A stretch of 64,000 nt of DNA from Holtermannia corniformis. Its lineage: Eukaryota; Basidiomycota; Tremellomycetes; Holtermanniales. The position numbers and the translations under genes are program-made. The notes beneath the pieces were generated by a model. That model made no database searches. It worked only from the letters and a program-made list of their open reading frames with translations, and was not told where the DNA came from. Shown in pieces: positions 1-11,122 of the stretch (its first letter is position 1; each line of letters begins with the position of its first letter). The DNA lies in contig BCIJ01000014.1 in NCBI GenBank assembly GCA_001599935.1, positions 391,116 through 455,115 on the forward strand, read 5' to 3'.

Positions 1-3000
1 TAAGGATGATACACTCACCGGATGAGTCGGCATTTGTTTTGATAGTTTGTCAAGTCCAACGAGTATGTCGTCCAGGTCTCCTTGACCTGCTTGAGGAACT
101 CCTCCAATGCCATCTGCCACCAAGTGAGCGACGAACCCAGCAGTGTCTAGGCCCCAAATGTACTTCTCCCTGTGCTTGTACGATTACGTCCCTGATGAGC
201 TTTTCGTTGCGCTTGAGGTCTAAGTCGTAGACATTGCCCAGTGTGAGCCTAAGGATCGTTGCTTTAGCACATTTTCGGCGCAGAGTTTAGTGACTTACGA
301 AGCCACAGAGTAGTGGCCGGTAACCCGTAAAGCTTTCAAAAGTTTCGACCAGTGCCTATCGCGAAGAGCCTCTGACTTCAACTCGGCTATCATGACGTTC
401 GTCTTGAGGTGCGTGCGGATGGTCTCCTGCACATGCTCGAATGCAGCATATTGACGCATGCGGCTAGGCATCTCCTTGGTGGAGGCCAGAATGCTGTCAA
501 GTTCCTTACGCAGTTTGCGGGGCTAAAGCATCCGGCTGTGAGCTCGGCCCGTGCATGGACCAATCACTTACCTGCACAGACACCCAGTTCATCTCTCTGA
601 TTTGAGACAAGCGCAACCAGATGCCAGACAACGCCGTCCAGACGGCCTTCAAATCGCGCAGTTCCTCCACGACTGGCGTAAGGCGATCCTCTTTAGCATG
701 CTCAAGATCGAGGGCCTGGCACGATCAGCAAGAGCGCCGCGCTTGTGATCATGACGGACCTCTTTGGCCCTGCACACAAGTACAAAGTCCTCTTGCAAAC
801 GGTTCAGACGGGTCTCAAATATGTTGATGGTGTTGAGGGCGACGTCTGCCTTGATGTGCCCCTGAAGTGGTCTGCAAAGCAAGTCAACGCCACGGTACGT
901 CTATGAAAGCTTAGACTGACTTGTCTGTGTCCCACTCTGCGACAAGCTCGGTGATACGGCTATCGACGACACGGTCTTCGGCCACGATCTTGACTTGCAA
1001 ACCAGCTTCGATGCATCGTTAGTCTGCGGCTTCGCGGAAGGTGGCAGACTCACAGATCTGATCGCGAATGGTGTCGTCCTTGCGCTTGAGGATCTCATTG
1101 AAAGCGCTCCATTCCCCCTGCACTTGATCCACGTACAGCCAGTCGCTGCCGAACTGATAGCGCTGGCGTTCAAGGGTCTTTTCGCCAGTCGCGAAGATCT
1201 CAATGTCGGGTGCCCATTTCTGCACCCGGCGTTTAAGGTCTTGCACGAAAGTGATGAATGTAACTGCTTGAGCGGTCGTGCTGCCCTCGATTGATTGTGT
1301 CTCGAGCTCGCTGCGAGCCTTGAGGATGGCGGCATTGACCTCTTTCATCGAGGAACCAAGTTTGCTGCCGTAGCGACCCAGCAGATCGCGCTGCCAAGTG
1401 TCGTACTTGGCGTTCACCTTGCTTTGAGCGTTGGCATAGTCGATTGTACAGGGTCCGAAAACCTTTTGCGTGTCCGAGTTGTCGAAAGTGGACCGCGTTT
1501 GGCGGATTTCGGAGAGCAGCCGACCCCAATCACCAAGCGAATCGCCGAGACGCTGCGCCGCTTCAGCCGCGCAGCTAGATAGACAGACAGTAACTCACAG
1601 TGTAGACGAATTCGGCCTCCAGATCCCACAGCGACTGGAATTGAAACCACTTGCCAACGTAGGCACTGACTTCCTGCAAGCCACGTCAGCTTTGGCGGCG
1701 GCTCACCCGCAGGGACGCACCCTGACTTTGGCCTCGATCATTTGCAGCGGCCGCTCCAGAGTGTCGTCCTCGAACGTCGTGAGCTGGATTCATATAAGTA
1801 TTAACTTGTCACGCGGACCAGCTCGACTGACCAAAGAGACATAGGTTTCGTCTTCAGGATCCACTCCCTTGACCTGCAGTCGCAGCTCGTAGCGCGTGCT
1901 ACGAACTCGCTTGAGACCACAGACGATCCCTAGGTCATGTCGGTCCCGGCCAGTTTAGATAACGCAAGAAGACGTACACAGATAGCCTTGCAGTTCTTGC
2001 AGCCAATGTCTGCGAGCGTGCTCGATTGGTGGGTCCAGATAGATGACCTGGTTGCGAATTCGGATCTCATGCACGAGCGGCTTGATGGTCACCAGGGTCT
2101 AAGTTGGGAGTCAGGGTCCCTTTCTTGAGATTGAAAATCAATTCTCACCTCGGTATGAGCTTGAGTGGACGATTCGCCCTTTGCCTCCTCGCCCGCCGCC
2201 GCAAAAGCATCCATCCAAGCCGACAAGATGTTGACTAGACGCGTGAACAGAATCGTCTCGATGCGACGATCAAGCTCGGCGACCCATGCCTCCAAGTTGG
2301 CATAGCCCTCCAAGCTCAACTTGTCAACCTATATCACGCATCAGCTGAGGGAAGGTAGTAACGGAGACTGCTGCCTTACAGTCTTCTGGATTTCCACGAG
2401 CAGGGCGCTGAACGCGTCGGTCGTGTATGCACACGTCTCGAGCTGTTCGAGGACCTGCACGATCCCCGAATACGTCTCGATCAAGTAGTTGGCCTTGTCC
2501 TGAGCAGACGTTAGGGCAAAGTAGACCTTGACGGATAGATCTTACTCACTTGGAGGAGGGAGATCATGCTGGCAAAGTCGCGCACAAACGCGAAATGCTT
2601 GTTCTCACGGCCGTCCAGCCCAGATGCTGGTAGGAACCGGGCGCTGTCGTAGGCGTTGACGAAGAAATCCCATTGGAGCGCCATGCCTGAGCCAGCCAAA
2701 TCAGTGACTGCGGCATCGCAAAGGACCAACAAACCCTTTGAAATCATATGTTGCGCTTGAGCGCGGTAATCGGCAAGTAACATGACGATGTCCGGGTTGG
2801 CCGCCAGCAGATCTGTGACCTGCGTGTATGTGCGCACCGACTCCATCAGGCTGACGGCGTGCGGGTAGACGCGCTTTGCGTCTTTGGCCCGGTGGCTAAT
2901 CGTCAATGGTACCTGGAAGTTGAGCCAGAGCAAGTGGCGGACCTCCTTGAATAGCGTGATGACCTGCGGATCAAAGTTGACTGCGAGCTGAAGCTGACCT

Positions 3001-5677
3001 GCCGCATTGGTAGCACCAGCAGCACCGGCCGCGCGCGCTCGCACAATGTCGAATAGGCGGCCGGTGATCGCGGAATTGCCACGACGAGTGATATCGTTCA
3101 GCCAGGCATCGTACACCGGCTTGGTATCGAGTTTACGTTTGAACGACAGACTTTCAGTCTGGAGTTTCTGCCCTTCGGCATAGCTTTCCCAACCTTTGCC
3201 AAGAACGTCCTCGACACGACGCATGTAGGTCGTGAGTTGCCGGTCGATCTGCCGCGCCCACACGATGGCACCTGCGACGGGAGGGAGATCGCGCATCTGC
3301 GACATGTGGTGCGCTTCCGACGAGCGGTAGTTGGTGGTGAACTTGAGGTGAAGACGTTTAATGTCTTCCTTCACAGATTCGATCAAGCGTGTTTGATACT
3401 CTTGGATCGCCCCGCGTATCTAGTCAGCAATCAGTGCTTGGACTTGCCAAGGTTATCTCAGTCGAACGCACCTTTGGGCGCACGAACAGCGTGTTGAACT
3501 TGGAAAACACGCGGAACATTTCCTGAGCGTTCCTCGCTTTGCCCAACTTGTCCCTCAGTCTCGAGATGATCTGGTTCTCGATTCGCGCAACGCGATCGTT
3601 GTATGCCGCCTCGGCAGTCACCCAGATCTGAGTGCCCTCTGCCAAGCGAGTCAGTCTCGTCCCCAGCAGCCAACGAAGACGCACCAACAGAGACGTCGAG
3701 CACATCGACATTCTTGACGCTCTCATAGCTAAGCCTGACCTCTTCCTCCATATCGATATCGGTCAAAGAGTCGACTCCGAGACCTTTGAGGCCGCGCGTG
3801 GGTCCCGTCATGACGCGGAGCTGTTCGTGCGTGCGACGGAACGCGCGGAGGAACGCAATGCGCTCTTGCAGCTTTGCGTGCGCCGGGGTGATCTTGATCG
3901 GGATGAATTTCTCCGAGCGCTTGCGTGACACTACGGGAAGTTAGTTCTCTACGGGCATTCCGCGGTCATCAACTCGCCTTCACGCGCAACGTTGGTAAAC
4001 TCCTTCATGTTCTCGTCCCATGTGAGAAAGACGTCGGCGGCCGCGTTCATGGAGCGCTCAAACGTCTCGTACTCCATGTACATGGGCCGCTGGTTGCCCA
4101 GGACCTTGAGCAGCTGGTCGCTAAAGTCGAGCGAGATGGCCTCAACGAGGGGAAGGGCACGACGAATGGGATACGGTCTGGCAGCGTCAGCTTGGCTGCA
4201 GCGGGGCGGTCGCTGGCACGCACGAGAGCTTGAGCTTCTTGTTGATGTGGCCAAAGATGAGATAGAGTGACTCCTGCACCTTGTCGAGATCGGTCGCCGA
4301 GAGGAGTTCGTTGAGCGGAAAGTCCTTCATCAGGATGTTGTACTTGTGCACTGCAGCTGGATCAGCTTTCAGGGTCTCACGCAGGGTGGAACACGAACCG
4401 ATGTCGATCGCTTCGACAAGCCCCGTGTCTGTCAAGAAACTGACAGTCGCATGGAACCGCTTGGCATGCTTGAGAACGTCGAGTGCAAGCACGACCTCGT
4501 CGCCACGCAGCTGGGCGTCAATGGCCTCGAGCGCGCGCTCCATGCTGAGCCAAAAGTTGACTTCTTGCGACGCTGTCCCCGACGCAACGTCGCGCGACAT
4601 CTTGGTGACGGTCTGGACCTCTTTGATCCATGAATTGACGTCTGATTGGAGACGGTTGAGGAATGGAGTATCCTCTAGTAGCGAGGCCGGCTGGATCGCG
4701 TCGATTGAGGGACGGATGCTTTGCGCGCGGGACTAGGTCACGTCAGCGGTGGAGAACATGTCTACGGCGTAGGCGCACCTGTTCCACAGCCTTGCGAACA
4801 GCAGGGTGGATCGAGAGGTGTGTTTCTGGGATCTCGACGTTCTGCTGCAGGTGGAGCAAAGAGAGCTCGAGCTCTGCAAACTTGCGTTTGGTAACAGGGA
4901 TCCCTGACGGCGTCAGTGAAGGCTAAACATATACATATGCACCTACCCATCTGGGCCTCGCCGGCCTTCTTGTTGACGCCGACGCCATCCGCGACGGCGC
5001 CCTTTTTGGAGCTGACATACGAGTCGAACCACGGCGCGACACCCCAGTGGACCAAGCTATGCAAGCCCTCGTACGGCGTTGCCTGAGCCGCTTGCGTGAT
5101 CGCCGCGGTGGCTTGTGTTCCATTCGCACCTGCCTCGGCCGGCGCAGACGCAGACAGCAGTACAAAGTGCAGCTGCGACGCCAACGGTAGGTTGCCGTCC
5201 AAAGTCGGCAATCGCTTGATGAGAGCGAGCGTCGAGAGGATGTTTGGCGAGTGTGCTGGGATAGGAGGAACGTGGAGAGCGTAGTACAGTCGTGTCGAGG
5301 TGACCTCGGCGCCATCTGTCACAGGGGTCAGTGCGTGATCGGCCAGCACGGACGGCCTGATGCGACTCGCCTCCGTCCGCCTCGGTCACTGCGGTTGGAC
5401 GCTCGCGAGTGATGTAGACGACCATGCATCCTGGATCCGAGGCAAAGCGAGTGCACTTTTCGGTAAAGTTTGGGTCGTCGAACAGGGATGATTCGAGATC
5501 ATGGCGTGAAGCTCCCATCACTGTCATTGGTTCAGCACTAAACTCCAGTCCTGAACATCAGGTAGCATCCTTTGACGAACCCGGCAAAAGCAAAGAGGCG
5601 AGATAGGACCTCAGCACGCCCGGATCAAAGGCCTCCCATGAGGTCGCCGGCTCGCCATCGTCGGCCAGAGTCGCCAT
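1..5677 (-). CDS. DYN1: Cytoplasmic dynein heavy chain, N-terminal part (gene runs off the window start)
   Basis: Motor subunit of cytoplasmic dynein, which moves cargo and nuclei toward microtubule minus ends. Only the N-terminal tail and the start of the linker are present; the AAA+ ring lies beyond position 1. The start at 5675-5677 gives [14 protein letters not shown] and splices (donor near 5590, acceptor near 5530) into a segment reading [17 protein letters not shown], then [12 protein letters not shown] and [18 protein letters not shown], in the same order as animal dynein heavy chain N-termini. The exon at 2511-3386 carries the DHC_N1 block [17 protein letters not shown] and [18 protein letters not shown]. 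Near the edge [12 protein letters not shown] and [21 protein letters not shown] are readable, and the last exon (about 60-155) encodes [12 protein letters not shown], roughly one third of the way through a 4,600-residue family member. Many short introns. It is divergent from the adaptin gene. Confidence 0.95.
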
Positions 5678-6145
5678 GATGGCTCGAAATCCACTGCCGC
5701 GACCTGCGTTCGGCAGCTGTTTCTCAAGCTGTTGGCTGCACTGTGGATCCTGCTTGGTTGATAGCTGTGCCGACCTGCTGTTAGCGAGTCCAGGTGATGG
5801 GGATGTTGAGAGCGTCGAAGCCGATGCGAGCGTTGACTTTGGCTGCCGCGTGGCGATTCAAAGTGGCACAGCGACGCGTCGTACCAGCCAACAACGACGC
5901 AACGGTCCTGCAACGCCGTATACGACTCTGTAAACCGGCTAATGTACTGTAGCGAAGCGTCAGGAGCAGCGAATAACTCTCGGGACAGCTTCAAGCCGAG
6001 CTGGAGAAGAGCAAACGACGACAGGTGCATCGCGACGGCTCGCTGGGTGGCCAATCACGTGAGCAACCCGGCCGGTGCTCGAGACGTCCATCAGGGAATC
6101 CGTCCATGGGTCTGCATTGACACTGGGGTTGAATCAGCTCATACC
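5678..6145. promoter_or_regulatory. Shared divergent promoter region of dynein and AP-4 epsilon genes
   Basis: 468 bp between the two start codons. I see no clear TATA box. A minus-strand reading frame without stops overlaps much of it (see findings), but no family was recognised, so the stretch is best treated as a bidirectional promoter and 5' leaders. Confidence 0.4.
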
Positions 6146-9100
6146 ATGGCAAGCGCAAGGCATATACCGCCATATCTCACATCCGGAGCGTTCTGCCGAG
6201 CCCACCACTCGTTCATCGTCCGGCTGGATCAAGCAAAGACTCCTCAGGCGACCGACAGTGTCGTTTCGGAAGAGGTGCAGCGGTGTCGGCTCGAGCTTCA
6301 CAAGGCCTCTCTGTCAACTGTGAGCTCTACGATGCTCTTGAAGGGTGACATGAGCTGAACCACAGCCGTGGCAGAGCAAGACCAGTGATACGCTGCTGAT
6401 CCTCCTTCACTGCTCGGTCATTCGACATGATACAACCGAGGACCTCAGTTTCGCCCTCGTACATGCTATCAAATTGGCTGAAGGAGGCAAGACTCTGAGA
6501 GAGAGGCGTACAGGTCCGCAAACCTTCGCACTTTGACCAAGTCCGTGCTCACACCGCATAGGCTACCTTTACCTTGGCGAGAGACTGCCAGCAGGCCACG
6601 AGCTTGGATTACTCTTCATAAACACCATCCGCAAGGTCAGCTATGCGCGAGTGTTAGCGTCAGGCGATTGACATGTCGGGCGCAGGACCTCTCATCGGCC
6701 ACACCTTCACACATCCTACTTGCGCTACACGCCATCGTGGCAAAGCCATCGGGCGACTTGGGACCGGCCGTGCTCCCGCTTCTTTCAAGTAGGTCACTTG
6801 TGCGCCACAGTCTGTAAGCTCTCCTACCACTGCTTGGACAAGAGCTGAACCCGCACACAGCCCGGCCGTCCGAAAAGCCACCCTATTCGCCATCAGGGCA
6901 CTGCACTGCCACACTGCAACCGTTGCAGATCTCGATGCTTCCACTTCAAACACGAGCAGGCTGTTTCCGCTGCCTGCAGACCGTCTCGGCCGGCTCCTCA
7001 GCTCGGAAAAGGATCCAAGTGTCTTGACGGCCATCTACAAAGTGGTCATGACGGCGCTGATTGTGAGCGATTGCTGCTCTACTAAAACGCTACTTACAGC
7101 AACGTCAGGCTGGCGACTATTGCTCGCCTGTCTCACTTTGGCTTTTGGCGGTGCTGCAGAGCACACAACACTTGCCGGAGAAGCCTTCACAGGTGACTCT
7201 CGACTGCATCAAGCTGCTGACGGCACTGTTGCAAGTCTCGGCCGTTGCGTGGGTATCACGCGGTAGCGATCCAAAATCGATCGATTGCAAGACTGACACG
7301 GCTCAGGTCAGAGTGGAGGGATGCTGCCGCGTATGTGCAAAAGCAACTAGCACCTATCCGAGATGGTCGACACCGGTGTGGCGGTCCGTGTCTGACGCAA
7401 GCGCTTGCTAGCCTCGCATGCTGATTGCATCGAACAGCTCTTGTACTCGAAGCCTGCTCCTTTGTTGCCGCGGCACCGCCTGGGCTTTTACAAACACTGG
7501 CCGAAACCGTCCTCGCGATCCTAGCTGCCATGCTGCGCGGACTGCACGTCGCCCACACGATTCCGGATCGATCACTTGCGTCCTCAAACGACCACTGCTT
7601 GGTGTTGCAGTGTTTAGGCGTCCTTCCGCGTGTGCTGTGGGAGAGTAAACTTGGTGAAGCCGAGATGGGCGTCGTGATGAGTGGATTGGAACACACCGAT
7701 CAAACCATCAGGAGGAGGGTCAGTCCCTTCGAGTCAACACACGTACGCAAGCTTGATGCCACATAGACTCTCCGCCTCTTGTCGGCACTAGACCCCGACC
7801 TTTCAAATCTCGCCATCAGCAACCGCCTGAACCAGCTGCAATCTCTTTCACCAAGCTTTGAAATCCAGCAACGACAACGGCTTGCCAATCGTGCTCTCGA
7901 AGTCGCGATCGTGGATGCCGAGACGGACAACGGTGACCTCTTTGCGACGCGCTGTATGGGAATCATCTCTGCTCTAGATGGTCTAGGGACGGTCTCACGT
8001 AAAGGCAAAACGAAGGCTGGGCCATCGCCGACGACATCGACAGACTACCGAGTGTGGGAGCAAGGAATCACGGATACTCTGGAGACTGTCAAACGCCGTA
8101 CGTGTTTCCGATGATACGGAAACGTGCTCAGCAGTACGTAGGCTCGGACGACTTTGGATGCGCATTCACCTCGCGGTTCTTGTCCGAATGCAAGGTGATC
8201 GACGACGCAGGTGAAACGGCCTCAATCATCCTTGCCTCGGTACTGTGCGAATACGTGCAGCCGGCCGAGACGTCTTTAGCGATCGACGTGGTCTTACACT
8301 ATCTACAGCACGCTCCGGGTCAGTCGATGAGCAGACCAAGGGGATGGCAGTGCTGATTGAGGATAGGTTATGTGCAGGAACCGCTATTGGTGGCGCTTGT
8401 AGCGGTTTTGATGCGCAGCACCGAGCCGATATCGGCGTCGATTCGATCGGCGGTGCTGGACGTAGTGACGGCTTTGGCGGGGATAAGCAAGAAGCCGATC
8501 AGGACGGTCAGTCGGCTATGGCGCATGGCTGGGCGGCGTTGATATCAGGCAGAGGTGCAACCAAGTCATCGCCACTCTCGAGAGCGATTTGCTGTCGGAG
8601 GTCAAGCAGGCGGCCCGATCTTCCGTAGTACGTATCCCAATCTCAGCGACATGGCTCTTGGGCGAGCGTTGACGTCCGCGAACAGCTGACAGACATCCTG
8701 GACGCTCTGATCCGGGTGACGGCAAAGCACAAGCGATCCCAGCGTTCGAGATCTACATCACACACCAGTTCGAGAGATGCACTCTCTCCGCGTCTCTCTT
8801 CACCTTCGATCTCGGCTAGTGTCCTGCGCTACGAAGCGTACGACGCACCTGCTGCAGCGCCAAAGGGAAGGAAAGGGTCGCACGAGCGGCGACGGATTGA
8901 CGATGAGATGGAGGATGGCGATGATGAAGCGCTGTCTCGGACAATGACGGCTGGTGATCTGGCGTTGTTCGCGGCCAAGGTATGTATCGTCTAGACGCTG
9001 CCATGGGATTGACCACGAGCAGGGACCGAGAGTGCAGCCGCCGCCGGAAAACACCTCGAAGCTCGACGTAAGTCACCAATTTGAAGACGAAGTTTGGACT

Positions 9101-9227
9101 CACCCCACAGACCCAGATGAGCTTGCTAGATTTGACACGAACGTCTGCCGGTACTACACCAACTGAAAAGCGTCGTCCACCTCAGTTCATCCCGGATCCC
9201 TTTGGCGACAGTGATCCCGGCGAGTGA
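6146..9227 (+). CDS. Adaptor-complex large chain, probably AP-4 epsilon
   Basis: Adaptin large subunit of a vesicle coat adaptor acting at the trans-Golgi/endosome. After the first intron the protein reads HCSVIRHDTTEDLSFALVHAIKLAEGG, then (past an intron at about 6515-6580) GYLYLGERLPAGHELGLLFINTIRKDL. This corresponds to the adaptin block with GHD.SFG..HA.KLAQ.G and KRVGYL...LFL...HEL..L.VNT.QKDL. The opening residues (SGAFCRAHHSFIVRLDQAK, then EEVQRCRLELHKA) align in register with the start of plant and animal AP-4 epsilon and are too diverged for AP-1 gamma or AP-2 alpha. A later exon has LEHTDQTIRRR at the usual solenoid position. The C-terminus is short and disordered, with MSLLDL and DPF motifs and no visible ear domain. 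At least ten introns. Its last 46 bases overlap the end of the opposite-strand gene. An AP-1 or AP-2 paralogue is the alternative. Confidence 0.75.
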
Positions 9228-9749
9228 CTAGCCATCGTCCGCCCCTCTGCCCATCGAATCCCCCACTCGCCCTTCGCAAAGCTCGCCTCTACCACCTTGC
9301 CATCCTGTACCGCCTCGACTGCCCTCATCTCATCTGGGACGCCATGTGACGCGAACCCAAAGACTACAAGAAGCCGAGCTGAACGACGAGCAAGTTCTCG
9401 AGCGTTCGTCGGGCGCGTCGCGTTTTCGGAGCCAGCAAGGCCAAAGACGTCCGTTTCGGCGGTAGAGCAGAAAACAATGCTACTCTTTGCCGCTCGAGCG
9501 TCGTCCAAACGAGTATGGAATGCTAATGCAAGCGCTGTTGGAGGTTTACCCGACTTGCGGCATGACTGAGAACAGTATTTGCGCGGTGTGGGATCTGCAT
9601 TGCGTTTGTCGCTCTCCGCTATCCACCGTTAGGACCGTGAGGTATCGTGACTGCGGTAGCTTACAGATAACCCGGCCGCAAGCGACGCAGTACCTTGAGC
9701 CAGGTTGGGGCGCAGGCGCAGTTTCGCCTTTCTTCGGTCGCGAGGCCAT
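9182..9749 (-). CDS. Small zinc-ribbon protein, function unknown
   Basis: Two exons, 9749-9665 and 9594-9182, join in frame to give a 165-residue protein. The start ATG (9747-9749) gives MASRPKKGETAPAPQPG. A probable zinc ribbon follows at residues 22-47: YCVACGRVI, the splice junction, then KYCSQSCRK, giving a CxxC...CxxxC arrangement. The rest includes VVFGFASHGVPDEMRAVEAVQDGKVVEASF, which may form a compact fold. I recognise the pattern from small conserved fungal proteins of unknown function but cannot name the family. Its coding 3' end runs into the 3' end of the adaptin gene on the other strand (9182-9227). Confidence 0.75.
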
Positions 9750-10110
9750 ATGCGAACGCTGTTCGCCGCGTGCCATCGTGAGCGCGCTAGTTGCACGAAG
9801 GTGCCGCCCTCTGAGAAATGATCGAGCTCCGACTCCCAGCATAGACGGCCACAGCGCCCGATCGTGGTGCACCGCGATCACTCTCGGAGAAATCGCTTCG
9901 TCACATGAAATTGTCCGTCGGTTTGAAATTGATTCCGTCACGTTTCACCCTGGCGCGTTGATCGGCGGTGACCGTGCTCGTGCTGAAACACCCTTCAAGA
10001 CGTTTGCGACTCGGGCGATCGGCTGTCTTCTGCTCGTCTTCCTGGCTGTACTTGCGGTACTACAACTTGGCTCGAAATCAGAAAGCCTCGCAGATACAGC
10101 TTCAACCGAC
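9750..10110. other. Intergenic, divergent zinc-ribbon / APT1 promoter region
   Basis: 361 bp between two divergent starts. On the plus strand the APT1 frame stays open upstream and encodes a hydrophobic run (about 10018-10070), but there is no in-frame ATG between 9750 and 10110, so it is not part of the coding sequence. No TATA box or repeat was seen. Confidence 0.4.
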
Positions 10111-11071
10111 ATGGCGGCACGCTTGAAGCATTTGCGTGTGAACCCTGTTGGGGAGCACGTCGGGACGGTCATCTTCTTGCATGTGCGTGAAATACGGCTA
10201 CTTGGAAACCTGCTGACAGCTGCGCAGGGTCTTGGCGACTCTGGTATGCGGCAGTTGCGCGTCGCCACCCCGAGTGCTGATTCGCGCCAGGCCGAGGCTG
10301 GCTCCAAGCGGCTCAATGGTTCCGCCTGCCCGGGATCCGCTTCATCCTTCCACATGCACCCGAGATTCCGATCACTATCAACGGCGGTATGTTATCCCCG
10401 CCACGCCCTCATCCCAGTGCTGACACGCACAGGGATGCGCATGCCCGGGTGGTTCGACATCAACGAGCTTGACAAGCTGCAAGACTCGAAACACGACGAC
10501 GAGAGCGGCATGCTCGAATCCGTAGCTTCGGTCGAGGCGTTGATCCAAAGCGAGATTGATGCCGGTGTACCGGCGAATAAGATTGTGCTGGGTGGTTTCA
10601 GCCAGGGTGCTGCGATCAGTCTGTTGGCGGGCTTGAGGACGGACAGGAAGTTGGCGGGTGTGGTTGCGCTGAGTGGTTGGGTGCCGCTTAATCACAAGAT
10701 CAACGAGGTGCGTCCAGGTTGCGCGAGGATTGGTCAAGTCAAATCGCTGAGGCGGTCACAGCTTGCCAAGGCGGATGCGAACCAGACTCCAATCTTTTGG
10801 GGGCACGGGACGGACGATCAGGTCGTGCGATACGAGTGTAAGTCGCTGATCGAGTCCACAGCATGACTGCACTGAGCTGTGTCTCCCAGACGGCACACGG
10901 TCCGTTGAGCTGCTCACCAAATCCCTTGGCTTCCCCGCCGTCAAGCCGGGTACGGCTTTCGCCCGACCCGGTCTGCGGTTCGAATCGTACAGAGGGCTCG
11001 CGCACTCTTCAAGCCTGGAAGAACTCGGTGACCTGAAATCATGGTTGATCGAAGCGCTCAAAGATCAATAG
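10111..11071 (+). CDS. APT1: Acyl-protein thioesterase / lysophospholipase (alpha/beta hydrolase)
   Basis: Removes palmitate from S-acylated cytosolic and peripheral membrane proteins. Six exons: 10111-10182, 10228-10243, 10291-10386, 10433-10707, 10762-10837 and 10890-11071 join to 238 residues, the usual length for this family. Visible landmarks in order are VIFLHGLGDSG (oxyanion loop), LPHAPEIPITINGG, MRMPGWFDI, the nucleophile elbow GGFSQGAA (catalytic Ser), LSGWVPL, and PIFWGHGTDDQVVRYE with the catalytic Asp. The catalytic His is RGLAHSS near the C-terminus, here AHS rather than the commoner GHS. Introns are 45-52 bp. It converges on U2A', with 51 bp between stop codons. Confidence 0.95.
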
Positions 11072-11122
11072 CTAAAAGCAATGCAACAATGACATGCATA
11101 CACCCGTTTCCCAAGTCCAAGT

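Noticed and set aside
9487..10110. N-terminal extension of APT1 with a hydrophobic segment
   Set aside because: The frame is open but has no ATG between the zinc-ribbon start and 10111, and APT1 homology begins at 10111.
10970..10990. tRNA B-box-like ggttcgaatc
   Set aside because: It lies inside the last APT1 exon and no matching A box or cloverleaf surrounds it.
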